This document shows, piece after piece, positions 23,349 through 32,343 of a stretch of DNA of 35,749 nt. The DNA is from Pseudomonadota bacterium (GTDB taxonomy: Bacteria; Pseudomonadota; Gammaproteobacteria; Burkholderiales; Burkholderiaceae_D). How positions within the stretch are numbered: position 1 is the first letter of the stretch; every line of letters begins with the position of its first letter. The notes below the pieces were generated by a model. The model was not told the DNA's origin, searched no databases, and saw nothing but the letters and a program-made list of their open reading frames with translations. Position numbers and translations under genes: made by a program. Location: positions 4,445 through 40,193 of the forward strand of contig JARXKM010000013.1 in the NCBI GenBank assembly GCA_030272785.1. The letters run 5' to 3'.

Positions 23349-24563
23349 TTATTTCCCGGTCGCTTTCGGCAAGCCGGCATACACCGGCTTGTAGCGCGCC
23401 ACGCTGGCACCCCAGTTGCGCTCGCGCTCGACGAAGGCGCGCCCGGCGGCGCGCAAGGCCGGCCAGCGCTCCGGCGCGCCGAGCAGCGCCAGCGTCTTTT
23501 CCGCCAGCGCCTGCGGGTTGCCCGCCTCGAACAACACGCCGGTCTTGCCATCGTCGATCAGTTCGCCGTGGCCGCCGACGTCGGAGGCGACCAGGATGCG
23601 GCCCTGCGCCATCGCCTCGAGCGGCTTGAGCGGCGTGACCAGGTCGGTCAGGCGCATCTTCAGGCGCGGGTAGACCAGCACGTCGATCAGGTTGTAATAG
23701 CGCTGCACCTGGTCGTGCGGTACCCGGCCGGTAAACACCACGCTGGCGGCCACGCCCAGCTGGTCGGCCAGCTGGCGCAGTTGCGCCTCCTGCGGGCCGC
23801 CGCCGACCAGCAGCACGCGCAGCGCCGGCGTGTGCGCCAACATGGCCGGCAATGCGCGCAGCAGCACGTCGAGTCCCTCGTAGGCGTAGAACGAGCCGAT
23901 GAAGCCGAGCACCTGGCAGCCATCCAGGCCCAGTTCGCGGCCCAGCGCGGCGTCGCGCTGCTCGCCGACGCTGAAGTCCTCGATGTTGACCGCGTTGGGA
24001 ATCACGGTCACCTTGGCGGCCGGGATGCCGCGCCCGACGATCTCGGCGCGCAGGCCTTCGCAGATGGTGGTGACCGCGTTCACCCGTTTGAGCGCGTGGG
24101 TCTCCATGGCGCGCGTGAGGCGGTAGCGCAATCCCCATTCGCGGCTGGTGCCATGGTCGACCGCGGCATCCTCCCAGAACGCGCGGATCTCGTAGACCAC
24201 CGGGATGCCGAGCGCGCGGCCGACGCGCAGCGCGGCGATCGCATTGAGCGGCGGCGAGTGGGCGTGGATGACGTCCGGCCGCACCTCCAGCGCGACCGCC
24301 TTGAGGCGCCGCGCCAGGCCGCCGATGACGGCCAGCTGGTTGAGCACCGGCAGGCCGGCCAGGCGGCCGCGGACCGGCGCGGTGCGGTGGAAGATCCAGC
24401 CGTCGACGTCGTCCTGCGGCGCGCCGTAGTGGCCCTGTTTTTGGCCGGTGACGTGGACGGTGTCCCAGCCGAGCGCGCGCTGCTGCTTGAGGATCGACAG
24501 GGTGCGGAAGGTATAGCCGCTGTGCAGCGGAATCGAATGGTCGAGCACGTGAAGGATGCGCAT
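23349..24563 (-). CDS. Glycosyltransferase family 4, PEP-CTERM/exosortase A-associated
   Basis: A GT-B glycosyltransferase of 404 aa, matching the exosortase A-associated family of the Daro_2409 type (TIGR04063 from memory). The N-terminal domain opens MRILHVLDHSIPLHSGYTFR, the acceptor-side glycine-containing loop. RPDVIHAHSPPLNA lies in the middle. The C-terminal donor domain has FIGSFYAYEGLDVLLRA and the EX7E-like block PLKPLEAMAQGRILVASDVGGHGELI. It adds a sugar from a nucleotide donor to the lipid-linked repeat on the cytoplasmic face. The start ATG 24563 follows the amidotransferase stop after 1 nt, and the ribosome site GGAG lies inside the end of that gene. It is the last gene of the long minus-strand unit. 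Confidence 0.93.
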   Translation of the reverse strand: MRILHVLDHSIPLHSGYTFRTLSILKQQRALGWDTVHVTGQKQGHYGAPQDDVDGWIFHRTAPVRGRLAGLPVLNQLAVIGGLARRLKAVALEVRPDVIHAHSPPLNAIAALRVGRALGIPVVYEIRAFWEDAAVDHGTSREWGLRYRLTRAMETHALKRVNAVTTICEGLRAEIVGRGIPAAKVTVIPNAVNIEDFSVGEQRDAALGRELGLDGCQVLGFIGSFYAYEGLDVLLRALPAMLAHTPALRVLLVGGGPQEAQLRQLADQLGVAASVVFTGRVPHDQVQRYYNLIDVLVYPRLKMRLTDLVTPLKPLEAMAQGRILVASDVGGHGELIDDGKTGVLFEAGNPQALAEKTLALLGAPERWPALRAAGRAFVERERNWGASVARYKPVYAGLPKATGK

Positions 24564-24564
24564 C

Positions 24565-26463
24565 TCAGTCTCCCTGCAGTTCTTTGCGCAGGAACGCCTC
24601 GAACATCAGCAAGGTCCAGATCGAGGCGCTGTAGTCGCGCCGGCCGGACTGGTGCTGTTCAACCAGTTCGGCCAGGAACTGCCGGTTGAAGATGCCGGTG
24701 TCGGCCAGCAGCGGCCCGAGCAGCGACTCTTGCACGCGCGCGCGCAACGGGCCGCGGAACCAGCTTGCCAGCGGTACCGAAAAGCCCATCTTCTTGCGGT
24801 ACAGGATATCTTCGCTGAGGTAGGGCTCGAGGCTTTTCTTGAACACGTACTTGCCTTCGCTGCCGCGCAGCTTCATGTCGGACGGCAGGCCGGAGATCCA
24901 TTCGACCAGCTGGTGGTCGAGCAGCGGCACGCGCACCTCGAGCGCGTGCGCCATGCTGGCGCGGTCGACCTTGGTGAGGATGTCGCCCGGCAGGTAGGTC
25001 TTCATGTCGAGGTACTGGATCATCGACAGCGGATCGTCGGTGGGCGAACTGGCCGCGTGCCCCTGCATCACCTCGATGGCGCGGTAGCCGTGCAGGTCGG
25101 TGCGAAATTTCGCCGAAAACAGCCGCTCGCGCATCGCGTCCGACATCACCGACACGCCGTGGAAGTAGCCTTCGACCAAGTCGCGCGAGAGCGCCTCGAA
25201 GGTGGTCTTGGCGCGGAACATGCGCGGCGCCCAGTCGGCCTTTGGATAGTACTTGCCGAGCGGGCCGAACACCAGCTTGCGCAAGGTCGGCGGCACCCGC
25301 GAGCGCACCGCGTCCTCGGCCATCGCGTAGCGGTAGCGCCGGTAGCCGGCCAGGTTCTCGTCGCCGCCGTCGCCCGACAGCGCCACCGTGACGCGCTTCC
25401 TGGCCAGCTGGCAGACCCGGTAGGTCGGAATCGCCGAGCTGTCGGCGTACGGCTCGTCGTACAGGCCGGCCAGGGTGTCGAGCAGGGCGTAGTCGTCGGT
25501 GTCGACCGTCTCGGTATGGTGGTCGGTGTGGTACTGGCGCGCCACCTGCTCGGCGTACTGCGACTCGTCGTAGTGCTTGTCGTTGAAGGCGATCGAGCAG
25601 GTGTGCACCGGATCCTTCATCAGGCCGGCCATCATCGCCACGATCGCGCTCGAATCGACGCCGCCGGACAGGAAGGCGCCGAGCGGCACTTCGGCCTTCA
25701 GGCGGATCTGCACCGCTTCGCGCAGGCGCACGATCAGTTCGGCCTCGGCGTCCTGCTCGGTCATTTTTGCATGCAGCTTGAACGGCGCATCCCAGAACTG
25801 CTTCGGCTCGGGCAGCGGCTGGCCGATGCGCACCGTCAGGCTGAAGCCGGGCGACAGTTTCTTGGCGCCGAGGTAGATGGTCTTCGGCTCGGGCACGTAG
25901 CCGTAGGCGAAATAGTCTTCCACCGCGCGCGGGTCGATCGCGCGCGGCAGGCCCGGATGGGCGCGCAGCGACTTCAGTTCGGAGCCGAAGATGAACATGC
26001 CGTCGGGCAGCACGGCGTAATAGAACGGCTTGACGCCGAGCCGGTCGCGCGCCATGAACATGGTCTGCTGCTGGCGGTCCCACACGCAGATGGCGAACAT
26101 GCCGCGCAGCTTGTGCACGCAGTCCTCGCCCCAGGCTTCCCACGCATGCACGATGGTTTCGGTGTCGCTCTTGGTGCGGAACACGTAGCCGAGCTGCTGC
26201 AGCTCCTCGGTCAGGGCGGGGAAATTGTAGATTTCGCCGTTGAACACCACGCCGACGTCGCCGGCGGCGTTGAACATCGGCTGCTGGCCGCTGGCGATGT
26301 CGATCACCGACAGGCGCCGGTGGCCGAAGCCGACCCCGGGCTCGGTGTAGATGTCGCCCTCGTCGGGGCCGCGATGGTGCTGCGTTTCGTTCATGCGCTT
26401 GAGCAGCGCCGGATCGATCGGGCGCGCACCGCGCGTATCAAAGATGCCTACGATTCCACACAT
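24565..26463 (-). CDS. XrtA/PEP-CTERM system amidotransferase 1 (asparagine synthase family)
   Basis: A complete class II glutamine amidotransferase fused to an asparagine synthase domain, 632 aa. The start ATG 26463 is fixed by the catalytic Cys2 (MCGIVGIFDTRG). HHRGPDEG, GHRRLSVID and NGEIYN are intact glutaminase motifs, and SGGVDSS (residues 266-272) is the synthetase ATP loop. It matches the exosortase A amidotransferase 1 family (TIGR03108 from memory). It likely turns a carboxyl, perhaps of a uronic acid residue made by the TviB pathway, into an amide using glutamine. The gene overlaps the upstream glycosyltransferase by 16 nt. It differs from the paralogue at 21461-23311, whose glutaminase half is degenerate. 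Confidence 0.94.
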   Translation of the reverse strand: MCGIVGIFDTRGARPIDPALLKRMNETQHHRGPDEGDIYTEPGVGFGHRRLSVIDIASGQQPMFNAAGDVGVVFNGEIYNFPALTEELQQLGYVFRTKSDTETIVHAWEAWGEDCVHKLRGMFAICVWDRQQQTMFMARDRLGVKPFYYAVLPDGMFIFGSELKSLRAHPGLPRAIDPRAVEDYFAYGYVPEPKTIYLGAKKLSPGFSLTVRIGQPLPEPKQFWDAPFKLHAKMTEQDAEAELIVRLREAVQIRLKAEVPLGAFLSGGVDSSAIVAMMAGLMKDPVHTCSIAFNDKHYDESQYAEQVARQYHTDHHTETVDTDDYALLDTLAGLYDEPYADSSAIPTYRVCQLARKRVTVALSGDGGDENLAGYRRYRYAMAEDAVRSRVPPTLRKLVFGPLGKYYPKADWAPRMFRAKTTFEALSRDLVEGYFHGVSVMSDAMRERLFSAKFRTDLHGYRAIEVMQGHAASSPTDDPLSMIQYLDMKTYLPGDILTKVDRASMAHALEVRVPLLDHQLVEWISGLPSDMKLRGSEGKYVFKKSLEPYLSEDILYRKKMGFSVPLASWFRGPLRARVQESLLGPLLADTGIFNRQFLAELVEQHQSGRRDYSASIWTLLMFEAFLRKELQGD

Positions 26464-27632
26464 GTCTTGACGGGCTTTCTGAATGTTGTTTTACGTGCGC
26501 ACAGGGTGTCGTACAGCGCCTGGTAGGCGGCCACCATGGCGGGCATATTGTAGAGGCGCAGGACGCGTTCGCGCCCGGCGCCGCCGTGGCGGCGCGCCAG
26601 CTCCGGCGCGCTGACGTAGCGCGCCAGCGCGGCGGCCATCGCCGCCGGATCGGACGGCGCCACCAGGGTGCCGGTGACGCCATCGTCGATCACTTCGGGG
26701 ATGCCGCCGACGCGCGTGCCGACTACCGGCAGGCCGCTGGCCATCGCCTCGAGGGCGGCGCCGGGCGTGCCTTCGGCCAGCGACGACATGGCGAACAGGT
26801 CGCAAGCGCGCAGGATGTCGGCGATGTCGGCGCGCTTGCCGGGCAGCCAGACCAGCTCGGCGAGGCCGGCGGCGGCCACCTTGGCGCGCAGCGCCGCCAG
26901 CAGCGGGCCGTCGCCGACGATCGCCAGCCGCAGCCGCGCGGCATGCTCGGGCAGCTGCGCGCGCAGCAGCACGAACGCGTCGACCAGGCCGGCATGGTCC
27001 TTGACGTCCTGGATGCGGCCGACGCTGCCGATGACGATGCAGTCGGGGCCGAAGCCGGTGACACTGTCCTGGCGGCCGCCGGCGGCCGGATGGAAGCGGT
27101 CCGAGTCGATGCCGTTGCCGAGCAGCCGGCTCTTGTGCGCCGGCACGCCGATGACGCTGCGGTTCCATGCCACCATGTCGGCCGAGTTGGCGTAGCAACA
27201 GTCATGAAACGGCAGCATCAGGCGGCGCAGCAGGCGGTGCTTCGGATTGCTGCCGTCGGGGTCGGCGGCGTCGCGTCCGTGGGTGCCGTTGATGCGCACC
27301 GGCACGCCGGCGAGCAGGGCGGCCGGCGCATATTCGACGCCCGACAAATTGTAGCTGTGCAGCACCGCCGGCTTCAGGCGGCGCAGCAGACGCCACAGCT
27401 GGACGTGGGTCTGCAGCGACAGGCCGGGCTGCTTGTGCAGCGCATACAGTTCGACGCCCGGCTTGCTGATGCGGTCGGCGAAGTCGGTGGTCTCGGTCAG
27501 CGCCACCACCGCGTGGCGGTAGGCCTGGGCCGGCAAGCGGTTGATGCGCTCGACCATCAGGTTCTCCAGCCCGCCGAAGTCGAGCCGGTAGACCAGGTGG
27601 ACGATCAGCGGAATCTCGTGCGCGTCGCTCAT
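26448..27632 (-). CDS. Glycosyltransferase, PEP-CTERM/EpsH1-associated (stp2 type)
   Basis: A GT-B family 4 enzyme of 394 aa, matching sugar transferase stp2 of EpsH-type loci (TIGR03088 from memory). The N-terminus has VHLVYRLDFGGLENLMVERIN and then HSYNLSGVEYAPAALLAG. The C-terminal half has IGSVGRIQDVKDH and the donor-binding EX7E block EGTPGAALEAMASGLPVVGTRVGGIPEVI. It is the second or third glycosyltransferase in repeat-unit assembly. It starts 1 nt after the exosortase stop (TAG C ATG) and overlaps the amidotransferase start, so its dosage is tied to both. Confidence 0.94.
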   Translation of the reverse strand: MSDAHEIPLIVHLVYRLDFGGLENLMVERINRLPAQAYRHAVVALTETTDFADRISKPGVELYALHKQPGLSLQTHVQLWRLLRRLKPAVLHSYNLSGVEYAPAALLAGVPVRINGTHGRDAADPDGSNPKHRLLRRLMLPFHDCCYANSADMVAWNRSVIGVPAHKSRLLGNGIDSDRFHPAAGGRQDSVTGFGPDCIVIGSVGRIQDVKDHAGLVDAFVLLRAQLPEHAARLRLAIVGDGPLLAALRAKVAAAGLAELVWLPGKRADIADILRACDLFAMSSLAEGTPGAALEAMASGLPVVGTRVGGIPEVIDDGVTGTLVAPSDPAAMAAALARYVSAPELARRHGGAGRERVLRLYNMPAMVAAYQALYDTLCARKTTFRKPVKTCVES

Positions 27633-27633
27633 G

Positions 27634-29175
27634 CTAGCGCCCCCGGGTGGCGGCCAACGCGGTGTCGATCGGCGCCAGGTGGGCGGCGAGGAAGGCGCGC
27701 AGCGCGGTGCGCGCCTGGTCGGGCTGCTCGATATACGGCGCCGACAGCATCACCGCGGCGCCGTCGTCGCCGCGCCGCATCAGCTTGGCGCGCGCCTGCA
27801 GCAGCTTGCCGCCGGCGCTGCTGACAGCGCGCTGCTGGTCGATCCAGTACCAGTACCAGACCAGGAACGGACCGTCGCGGCCTTGCATACGCACTTCGCG
27901 CACCTGCAGTGGCTGACCTCCCGGCGCTTCGCTGCGCACGGCGCTGCCGGCCTGCTGAAACCCGTTGTCCTCTTCGGCGGCCATCGTGTTGATCGAACTG
28001 ATCAGGGACTTGGCGCTGTTCTGGTTGCGGTAGTACAGGATCGTCAGCGCCACCGGCGGGGTGCCGGGCACGGCCTGGGTGACGCGGTTGACGGCGGCGT
28101 CGGCGGCCATGAAGTTCGGCTGCCAGCTCGAGAAGGCCGGCGCGGCCGGCCAGCTGAGCGCGACCGGTGCCAGCGCCACCGGACGGGCGTTGTAGTTGGC
28201 CTGGTCGTTGAAGTGCGCCAGCGCCGGCCACAGCGCCGTCAGCGCCAGCACCGCCAGCGCCATGTTGCGCGGCGCCGCGCGCGCGGCCGGCGCCGCGCCG
28301 CCATTGAGCTGGCGCGGCGCGGCCGCCTCGTCCTCGCGCCAGTAGCTGCCGATCCAGAACATGACGAACATCACCAGGCCGAAGAACAGCCAGCCGTAGA
28401 TCAGGTGATCGACCCCGGTCGCCAGTTTCATGTTGCTCAGGTGGCCGATCATGACGATCATGTAGGCACGCAGGCCGTTGGCGATCACCGGCACCACGAT
28501 CGACAGCGCGACGAACAGCAGGCGCCGGGCGGTCGAGCGGTAGGTCAGGTAGGCGTACAGGCAGCCGATGGTGACCGAGGAAATCAGGTAGCGCACGCCG
28601 CTGCAGGCGTCCACCACCGACCAGCTGCCGGTGGGCAGTTCGAAGCGGGTGCCGTTGCGCAGGACCGGGATGCCGGTCAGCTGCACCGCGCGCACGGTGA
28701 AGTCGGCGGTGAACTGGATCAGCGGGCCGACGAAGATTTCGCCGAACGGCACCGCGAACAGCAGGAACAGCAGCGGGAAGGCGAGCGAGCCGGCCAGCCG
28801 GCGACCCAGCAAGGCCAGAGCGATCAGCGGCAGCATCGCCACGAAGGCGTACTGGGTCACCACCTGCACTTCGCCGGCGCGCGCCAGCAGCCAGCCGGCG
28901 CCGGCCAGCGCCAGCAGCACCAGCGCCGGCCAGTACGGGGCCGGCGGCAGGGCGGTGAAATTGGCGCGCCGGCGCCAGATCAGCCACAGGCTGATCGGCA
29001 TGATGATGTAGCCGTGGGCGAAGGTCTCCGAGCTGTTCCAGATCGACACGATCGACTGGACGGTACCGAAATACAGCGCGAACGGCGCCAGCAGCGCCAG
29101 CACCATGAGCGCAATGACGGCGGGCGACAGGCGCGGTGTGGCGTTCAGCACGGCGGCAGGAGGGGTCAGGTACAT
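27634..29175 (-). CDS. xrtA: Exosortase A (XrtA/EpsH) fused to an EpsI domain
   Basis: This is the transpeptidase that recognises PEP-CTERM tails of exported proteins and cuts them in the inner membrane. The 513-aa product has about eight membrane helices in residues 15-275, with the catalytic Cys191 in DACSGVRY, Arg236 in NGLRAY and His257 in GVDHLIYGW, the conserved exosortase set. After a linker (about 280-300) one more membrane helix leads into a soluble C-terminal domain of about 200 residues. That domain matches EpsI (SWQPNF, LTILYYRNQNSAKSLISSIN, VWYWYWI). EpsI is a separate protein in some EPS loci and fused in others. The start ATG 29175 overlaps the upstream glycosyltransferase by 10 nt. 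No PEP-CTERM substrate was found in the window. Confidence 0.95.
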   Translation of the reverse strand: MYLTPPAAVLNATPRLSPAVIALMVLALLAPFALYFGTVQSIVSIWNSSETFAHGYIIMPISLWLIWRRRANFTALPPAPYWPALVLLALAGAGWLLARAGEVQVVTQYAFVAMLPLIALALLGRRLAGSLAFPLLFLLFAVPFGEIFVGPLIQFTADFTVRAVQLTGIPVLRNGTRFELPTGSWSVVDACSGVRYLISSVTIGCLYAYLTYRSTARRLLFVALSIVVPVIANGLRAYMIVMIGHLSNMKLATGVDHLIYGWLFFGLVMFVMFWIGSYWREDEAAAPRQLNGGAAPAARAAPRNMALAVLALTALWPALAHFNDQANYNARPVALAPVALSWPAAPAFSSWQPNFMAADAAVNRVTQAVPGTPPVALTILYYRNQNSAKSLISSINTMAAEEDNGFQQAGSAVRSEAPGGQPLQVREVRMQGRDGPFLVWYWYWIDQQRAVSSAGGKLLQARAKLMRRGDDGAAVMLSAPYIEQPDQARTALRAFLAAHLAPIDTALAATRGR

Positions 29176-30359
29176 TCGAGTCTCGCGTCAATGTGGGCCA
29201 GGTTGGCGGGCCAGCTGTAAAGTTGTTCGACCCGCGCGCGCGCCGAGCGGCCCAGCGCCGCGTCGGGCGCCGCCAGCAGGGCGGCGACGGCATCGGCGAA
29301 GGCGACGGCGCCGTCGGCCAGCAGCAGGTCGGTGCCTGCGCGCGCGGCGATGCCTTCGAGCGCCTGCGGCGACACCACCACCGCGGCGGCCATCGCCATC
29401 GCCTCGAGCACCTTGTTCTGGATGCCGCGCGCGATGCGCAGCGGCGCCACCGCCACGGCGGCGTGGGCGATGTAGGGGCGCACGTCGGGCACGGTGCCGG
29501 TCACCACCACGCCGGGCAGCTGGGCCAGCGCCAGCACCGCCGCCGACGGCCGCGCACCGACGATGTAGAAGCGCAGCTCGGCGCCGCGCGCGCGCAGCAG
29601 CGGCAGCACCTCGGCGGCGAACCACTGCACCGCGTCGACGTTCGGCCAGTAGTCCATGGCGCCGGTAAACACCACCGCGCGTTCGCCGTCGGGGTAGGGA
29701 TCGGGATAGGCGCGCAGGGGCGAAAAATAGTCGGTGTCGACGCCGTTGTTGAAAAAGCCGATGCGCGCGTCGCTCTCGGGCGCCAGCTGGCGGAACAGGT
29801 CGGCCTCGGGCGCCGACACGAACAGCGCGGCGTCGCAGCTGCGCGCGACGTGGCGCTCGTAGGCCAGCAGCTGGCGTGCCTCGTGGCGGTACAGCCAGCT
29901 CATCGGCCAGCGTTTCTGGTCGGCGTATTGGCGCCACTTGTCCGAATCGACGTCGCAGAAGTCGACCACCCGGCGCGCTTGCGGATACGCCTCGGCGTAC
30001 TGCGCCATGGCCGACGAGAACACCACGATGCGCCCGATGCCGTGCTGCCGCACCGCCTGCGCGCTCCAGGCGCGCAGGCCGGCGTCGCGGTAGTAGTCGA
30101 GCGAGAGCGAACGGTTCGCCAGCAGCGCGCCGAGGCTGCGCACGCGCGCCAGCAGCGGTTGCAGCGGGGCGAAGTGGCTGCTCGCGCACAGCGCCTGTAC
30201 GTGCGGCACGTGCTGCCAGTCGTCGGCATCGTCGACGAAGGTGGCCAGGTGCACGCGGTAGCGCTGCGCCAGGTGCTTGAGCAGGTGGTAGGAGCGGATC
30301 TTGTCGCCCTTGTTGGGCGGATACGGGATGCGGTGGATCAGCAGCAGCAGGTCTTCCAT
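29166..30359 (-). CDS. Glycosyltransferase, PEP-CTERM/EpsH1-associated (stp1 type)
   Basis: A GT-B type sugar transferase of 397 aa, matching stp1 of EpsH-type loci (TIGR03087 from memory). The start is set at ATG 30359 (MEDLLLLIHRIPYPPNKGDKIRS), the usual opening of the family; an upstream in-frame start at 30431 would add a foreign leader inside the FemAB gene. VVDFCDVDSDKW and FTGAMDYWPNVDAV lie in the middle. The donor-binding block is ARGIQNKVLEAMAMAAAVVVSP. It follows the FemAB stop by 5 nt and overlaps xrtA. The ribosome site is weak (GGGCTGAG), so coupling to the upstream gene is likely. Confidence 0.93.
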   Translation of the reverse strand: MEDLLLLIHRIPYPPNKGDKIRSYHLLKHLAQRYRVHLATFVDDADDWQHVPHVQALCASSHFAPLQPLLARVRSLGALLANRSLSLDYYRDAGLRAWSAQAVRQHGIGRIVVFSSAMAQYAEAYPQARRVVDFCDVDSDKWRQYADQKRWPMSWLYRHEARQLLAYERHVARSCDAALFVSAPEADLFRQLAPESDARIGFFNNGVDTDYFSPLRAYPDPYPDGERAVVFTGAMDYWPNVDAVQWFAAEVLPLLRARGAELRFYIVGARPSAAVLALAQLPGVVVTGTVPDVRPYIAHAAVAVAPLRIARGIQNKVLEAMAMAAAVVVSPQALEGIAARAGTDLLLADGAVAFADAVAALLAAPDAALGRSARARVEQLYSWPANLAHIDARLECT

Positions 30360-30364
30360 CGGGC

Positions 30365-31462
30365 TCAGCCCAGGTTGCGCACGATGTGCGGACCGAGCGC
30401 GTTGGCCAACCCCAGCGGCAGCTTCTTCCACAGCTTGATGAACAGCGCGTACTTCGGGTTCAGCGGATTGTTGTCGGGCAGTGCGCTGGACTGGTACAGG
30501 CGGTACTCGTACGGCAGCGGCTGGGCGGTGAAGCCCCAGTTCTTCTTGAAGTCGTAGGCGCCGGTGCCGAGCTTGCTGCGGCCGAAGTCGAACAGGCGGC
30601 AGCCGCGCGCGGCGGCTGCCTGCATCAGGTTCCAGTACATGAAATCGTTGCCGGCGACGTCGCGCGCGAGCGGCATGCCGCCGCCGTAGTAGGGCACCAC
30701 CTCGTCGCGCCAGTAGAAGCTGAGCACGGCGGCCACCAGCGCGCCGTTCTGGGTGATCACGCGCACTTCGCAGTCGTCGCCGAACTCCTCTTTGAGCAGG
30801 GCGAAGTATTTTTTCGGAAACACCGGCGTGCCGAGCCGGTGCACGCTGCTGGCGTAGGCGGCGAACATGCGATCGACGTTGTCGTCGACTTCGCCGACCA
30901 GGCCGAGCTTAATGCCCTTGCGCACCATCGCGCGCTGCTTGCGCGGGATCGCGTTGAGGTTTTCGTCGTCGTCGGCCGAAATGGCCTTGCGGAACGTGAC
31001 GTACAGGTCCTTGGTCTGCCAGGCCGGATCGCCCGGATGGGCGGCGACCAGGTTGCGGTATTCGAGGTGGCCGACCTTGAGCTGGCGCGCCAGCGCGTCG
31101 GCGGCGGCGTCGAGCGCGCCGCGCGCCGCATCGCTGACGGCGGCGACGCCGCCGTAGACGCAGAACTGCATGGCGCCGAGCGCGTGGCCGAACAGCCGGC
31201 TGTTGATCTCGCACAGCGGCAGCACGCCGGTGATCTGGCCGTCCTGTTCGGCGTAGTAGAACCAGGTCTTGAGCTTGAACGACTGCTCGATCACCCGCTG
31301 CCAGCCGGCGCGGTGGAAGAAGGTGGCGTCCGGGCAGGCGGCGACGAAAGCGTCCCAGCGCGCGTGCTCGTGCGGCTGCATCAGTTTCACGCTGACCGGG
31401 GCGGCGCTGTGCACCGGTGCTGATTGCGTCGAACTCAAGGTCGAACTCATGGTCAAACTCAT
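30365..31462 (-). CDS. FemAB-like acyltransferase, XrtA/PEP-CTERM-associated
   Basis: A GNAT-fold protein of 365 aa, matching the XrtA-associated FemAB family (TIGR03019 from memory). The relevant marks are WDAFVAACPDATFFHRAGW near the N-terminus, ALGAMQFCVYGGVAA, and the C-terminal FDFGRSKLGTGAYDFKKNWGF, typical of FemAB/FemX-like proteins. FemX relatives move amino acids from aminoacyl-tRNA to cell-wall precursors; in EPS loci the donor and acceptor are unknown. Transfer of an aminoacyl or acyl group onto a sugar amine fits the deacetylases on either side. The start ATG 31462 overlaps the deacetylase stop (ATGA); a second ATG at 31450 would remove four residues. Confidence 0.92.
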   Translation of the reverse strand: MSLTMSSTLSSTQSAPVHSAAPVSVKLMQPHEHARWDAFVAACPDATFFHRAGWQRVIEQSFKLKTWFYYAEQDGQITGVLPLCEINSRLFGHALGAMQFCVYGGVAAVSDAARGALDAAADALARQLKVGHLEYRNLVAAHPGDPAWQTKDLYVTFRKAISADDDENLNAIPRKQRAMVRKGIKLGLVGEVDDNVDRMFAAYASSVHRLGTPVFPKKYFALLKEEFGDDCEVRVITQNGALVAAVLSFYWRDEVVPYYGGGMPLARDVAGNDFMYWNLMQAAAARGCRLFDFGRSKLGTGAYDFKKNWGFTAQPLPYEYRLYQSSALPDNNPLNPKYALFIKLWKKLPLGLANALGPHIVRNLG

Positions 31463-32343
31463 TGCGGGCCTAAGAAGATGCGGTCCATCCGGTCCCAGGC
31501 GAAATCGCGGGTGAGCGCGACGATGCGCCCTTCCATGCGGTCCAGGTTGACGTAGTGGCGAAAGCGGCTCTTGGCGTCGACCCCTTCAGGGCGCGGCTGG
31601 CCGGGATCGATTTCCCACGGATGGCAATAGAAAATCGCCGGCTGGCGGTCGGCGTCGTTGACGCGCCGCATCATCCAGCGCGACAGCGCGTACGGCAGCA
31701 GGCGGAAGTAGCCGCCGCCGCCGGCCGGCAGGTTGCGGTTCATCAGGCGCACGGTGGTGATCGGCACTTCCAGCAGGCCGCCCGGGCCGTTCGGGTAAAA
31801 CGCGAAGCGCGGCGCGTCGGGCATGCCGTAGTGGTCGTGGGCGATCGGGTAGATGCTCGAGCTGTAGCGGTAGCCGGCCTCGGTGAGCGCGTCGAGCGCC
31901 CACAGGTTGGCGGTGCCGATCGAAAAGCTGGGCGCGCGGTAGCCGAGCACGGCCTGGCCGCCGATGTCTTCGAGCAGCGCCTTGGCGCGCGTGATGTCGT
32001 CGCTGAACTCGGCGCGGCTCTGGTCGGAGGCGCGCAGGTGGCCGTAGCCGTGGCTGGCCAGCTCGTGGCCGGCGGCGACGATGCGGCGCACCATCGCCGG
32101 ATAGCGTTCGGCGATCCAGCCGAGCGTGAAGAAGGTGGCCGACACCTTGGCGTCGGCGAGCAGGGCGAGGAAGCGCTCGATGTTGGCCTCGACCCGGCAT
32201 TCGCGCCCGTCCCAGCTGTCGCGCGCGATGTGCGGGGCGAACGCCGACACCTGGAAATAATCCTCGACGTCGATCGTCATCGCATTGCGGATCGTCTGGC
32301 CGGGCGCGCTGGCCGGGCGGATCAGGGCGTCGTCGCGCTTCAT
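31459..32343 (-). CDS. XrtA-associated polysaccharide deacetylase (DUF3473 type)
   Basis: A NodB-type deacetylase of 294 aa with a C-terminal DUF3473 part, matching the PEP-CTERM-linked family (TIGR03006 from memory). MTIDVEDYFQVSAF carries the metal Asp25 and ELASHGYGH the His98 and His102 pair. GYRAPSFSIG and CHPWEIDPGQPR follow. It would remove N-acetyl groups from HexNAc residues of the EPS. I placed the start at ATG 32343, which overlaps the ATPase stop (ATGA). A long in-frame extension upstream lies within the ATPase gene and is Arg-rich, hence not real. No signal peptide is seen, which fits action on lipid-linked precursors in the cytoplasm, although membrane-side action is also possible. 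Confidence 0.94.
   Translation of the reverse strand: MKRDDALIRPASAPGQTIRNAMTIDVEDYFQVSAFAPHIARDSWDGRECRVEANIERFLALLADAKVSATFFTLGWIAERYPAMVRRIVAAGHELASHGYGHLRASDQSRAEFSDDITRAKALLEDIGGQAVLGYRAPSFSIGTANLWALDALTEAGYRYSSSIYPIAHDHYGMPDAPRFAFYPNGPGGLLEVPITTVRLMNRNLPAGGGGYFRLLPYALSRWMMRRVNDADRQPAIFYCHPWEIDPGQPRPEGVDAKSRFRHYVNLDRMEGRIVALTRDFAWDRMDRIFLGPQ

Noticed and set aside
24556-26526. A 656-codon plus-strand open frame
   Set aside because: It is antisense to amidotransferase 1, which has all expected catalytic motifs.
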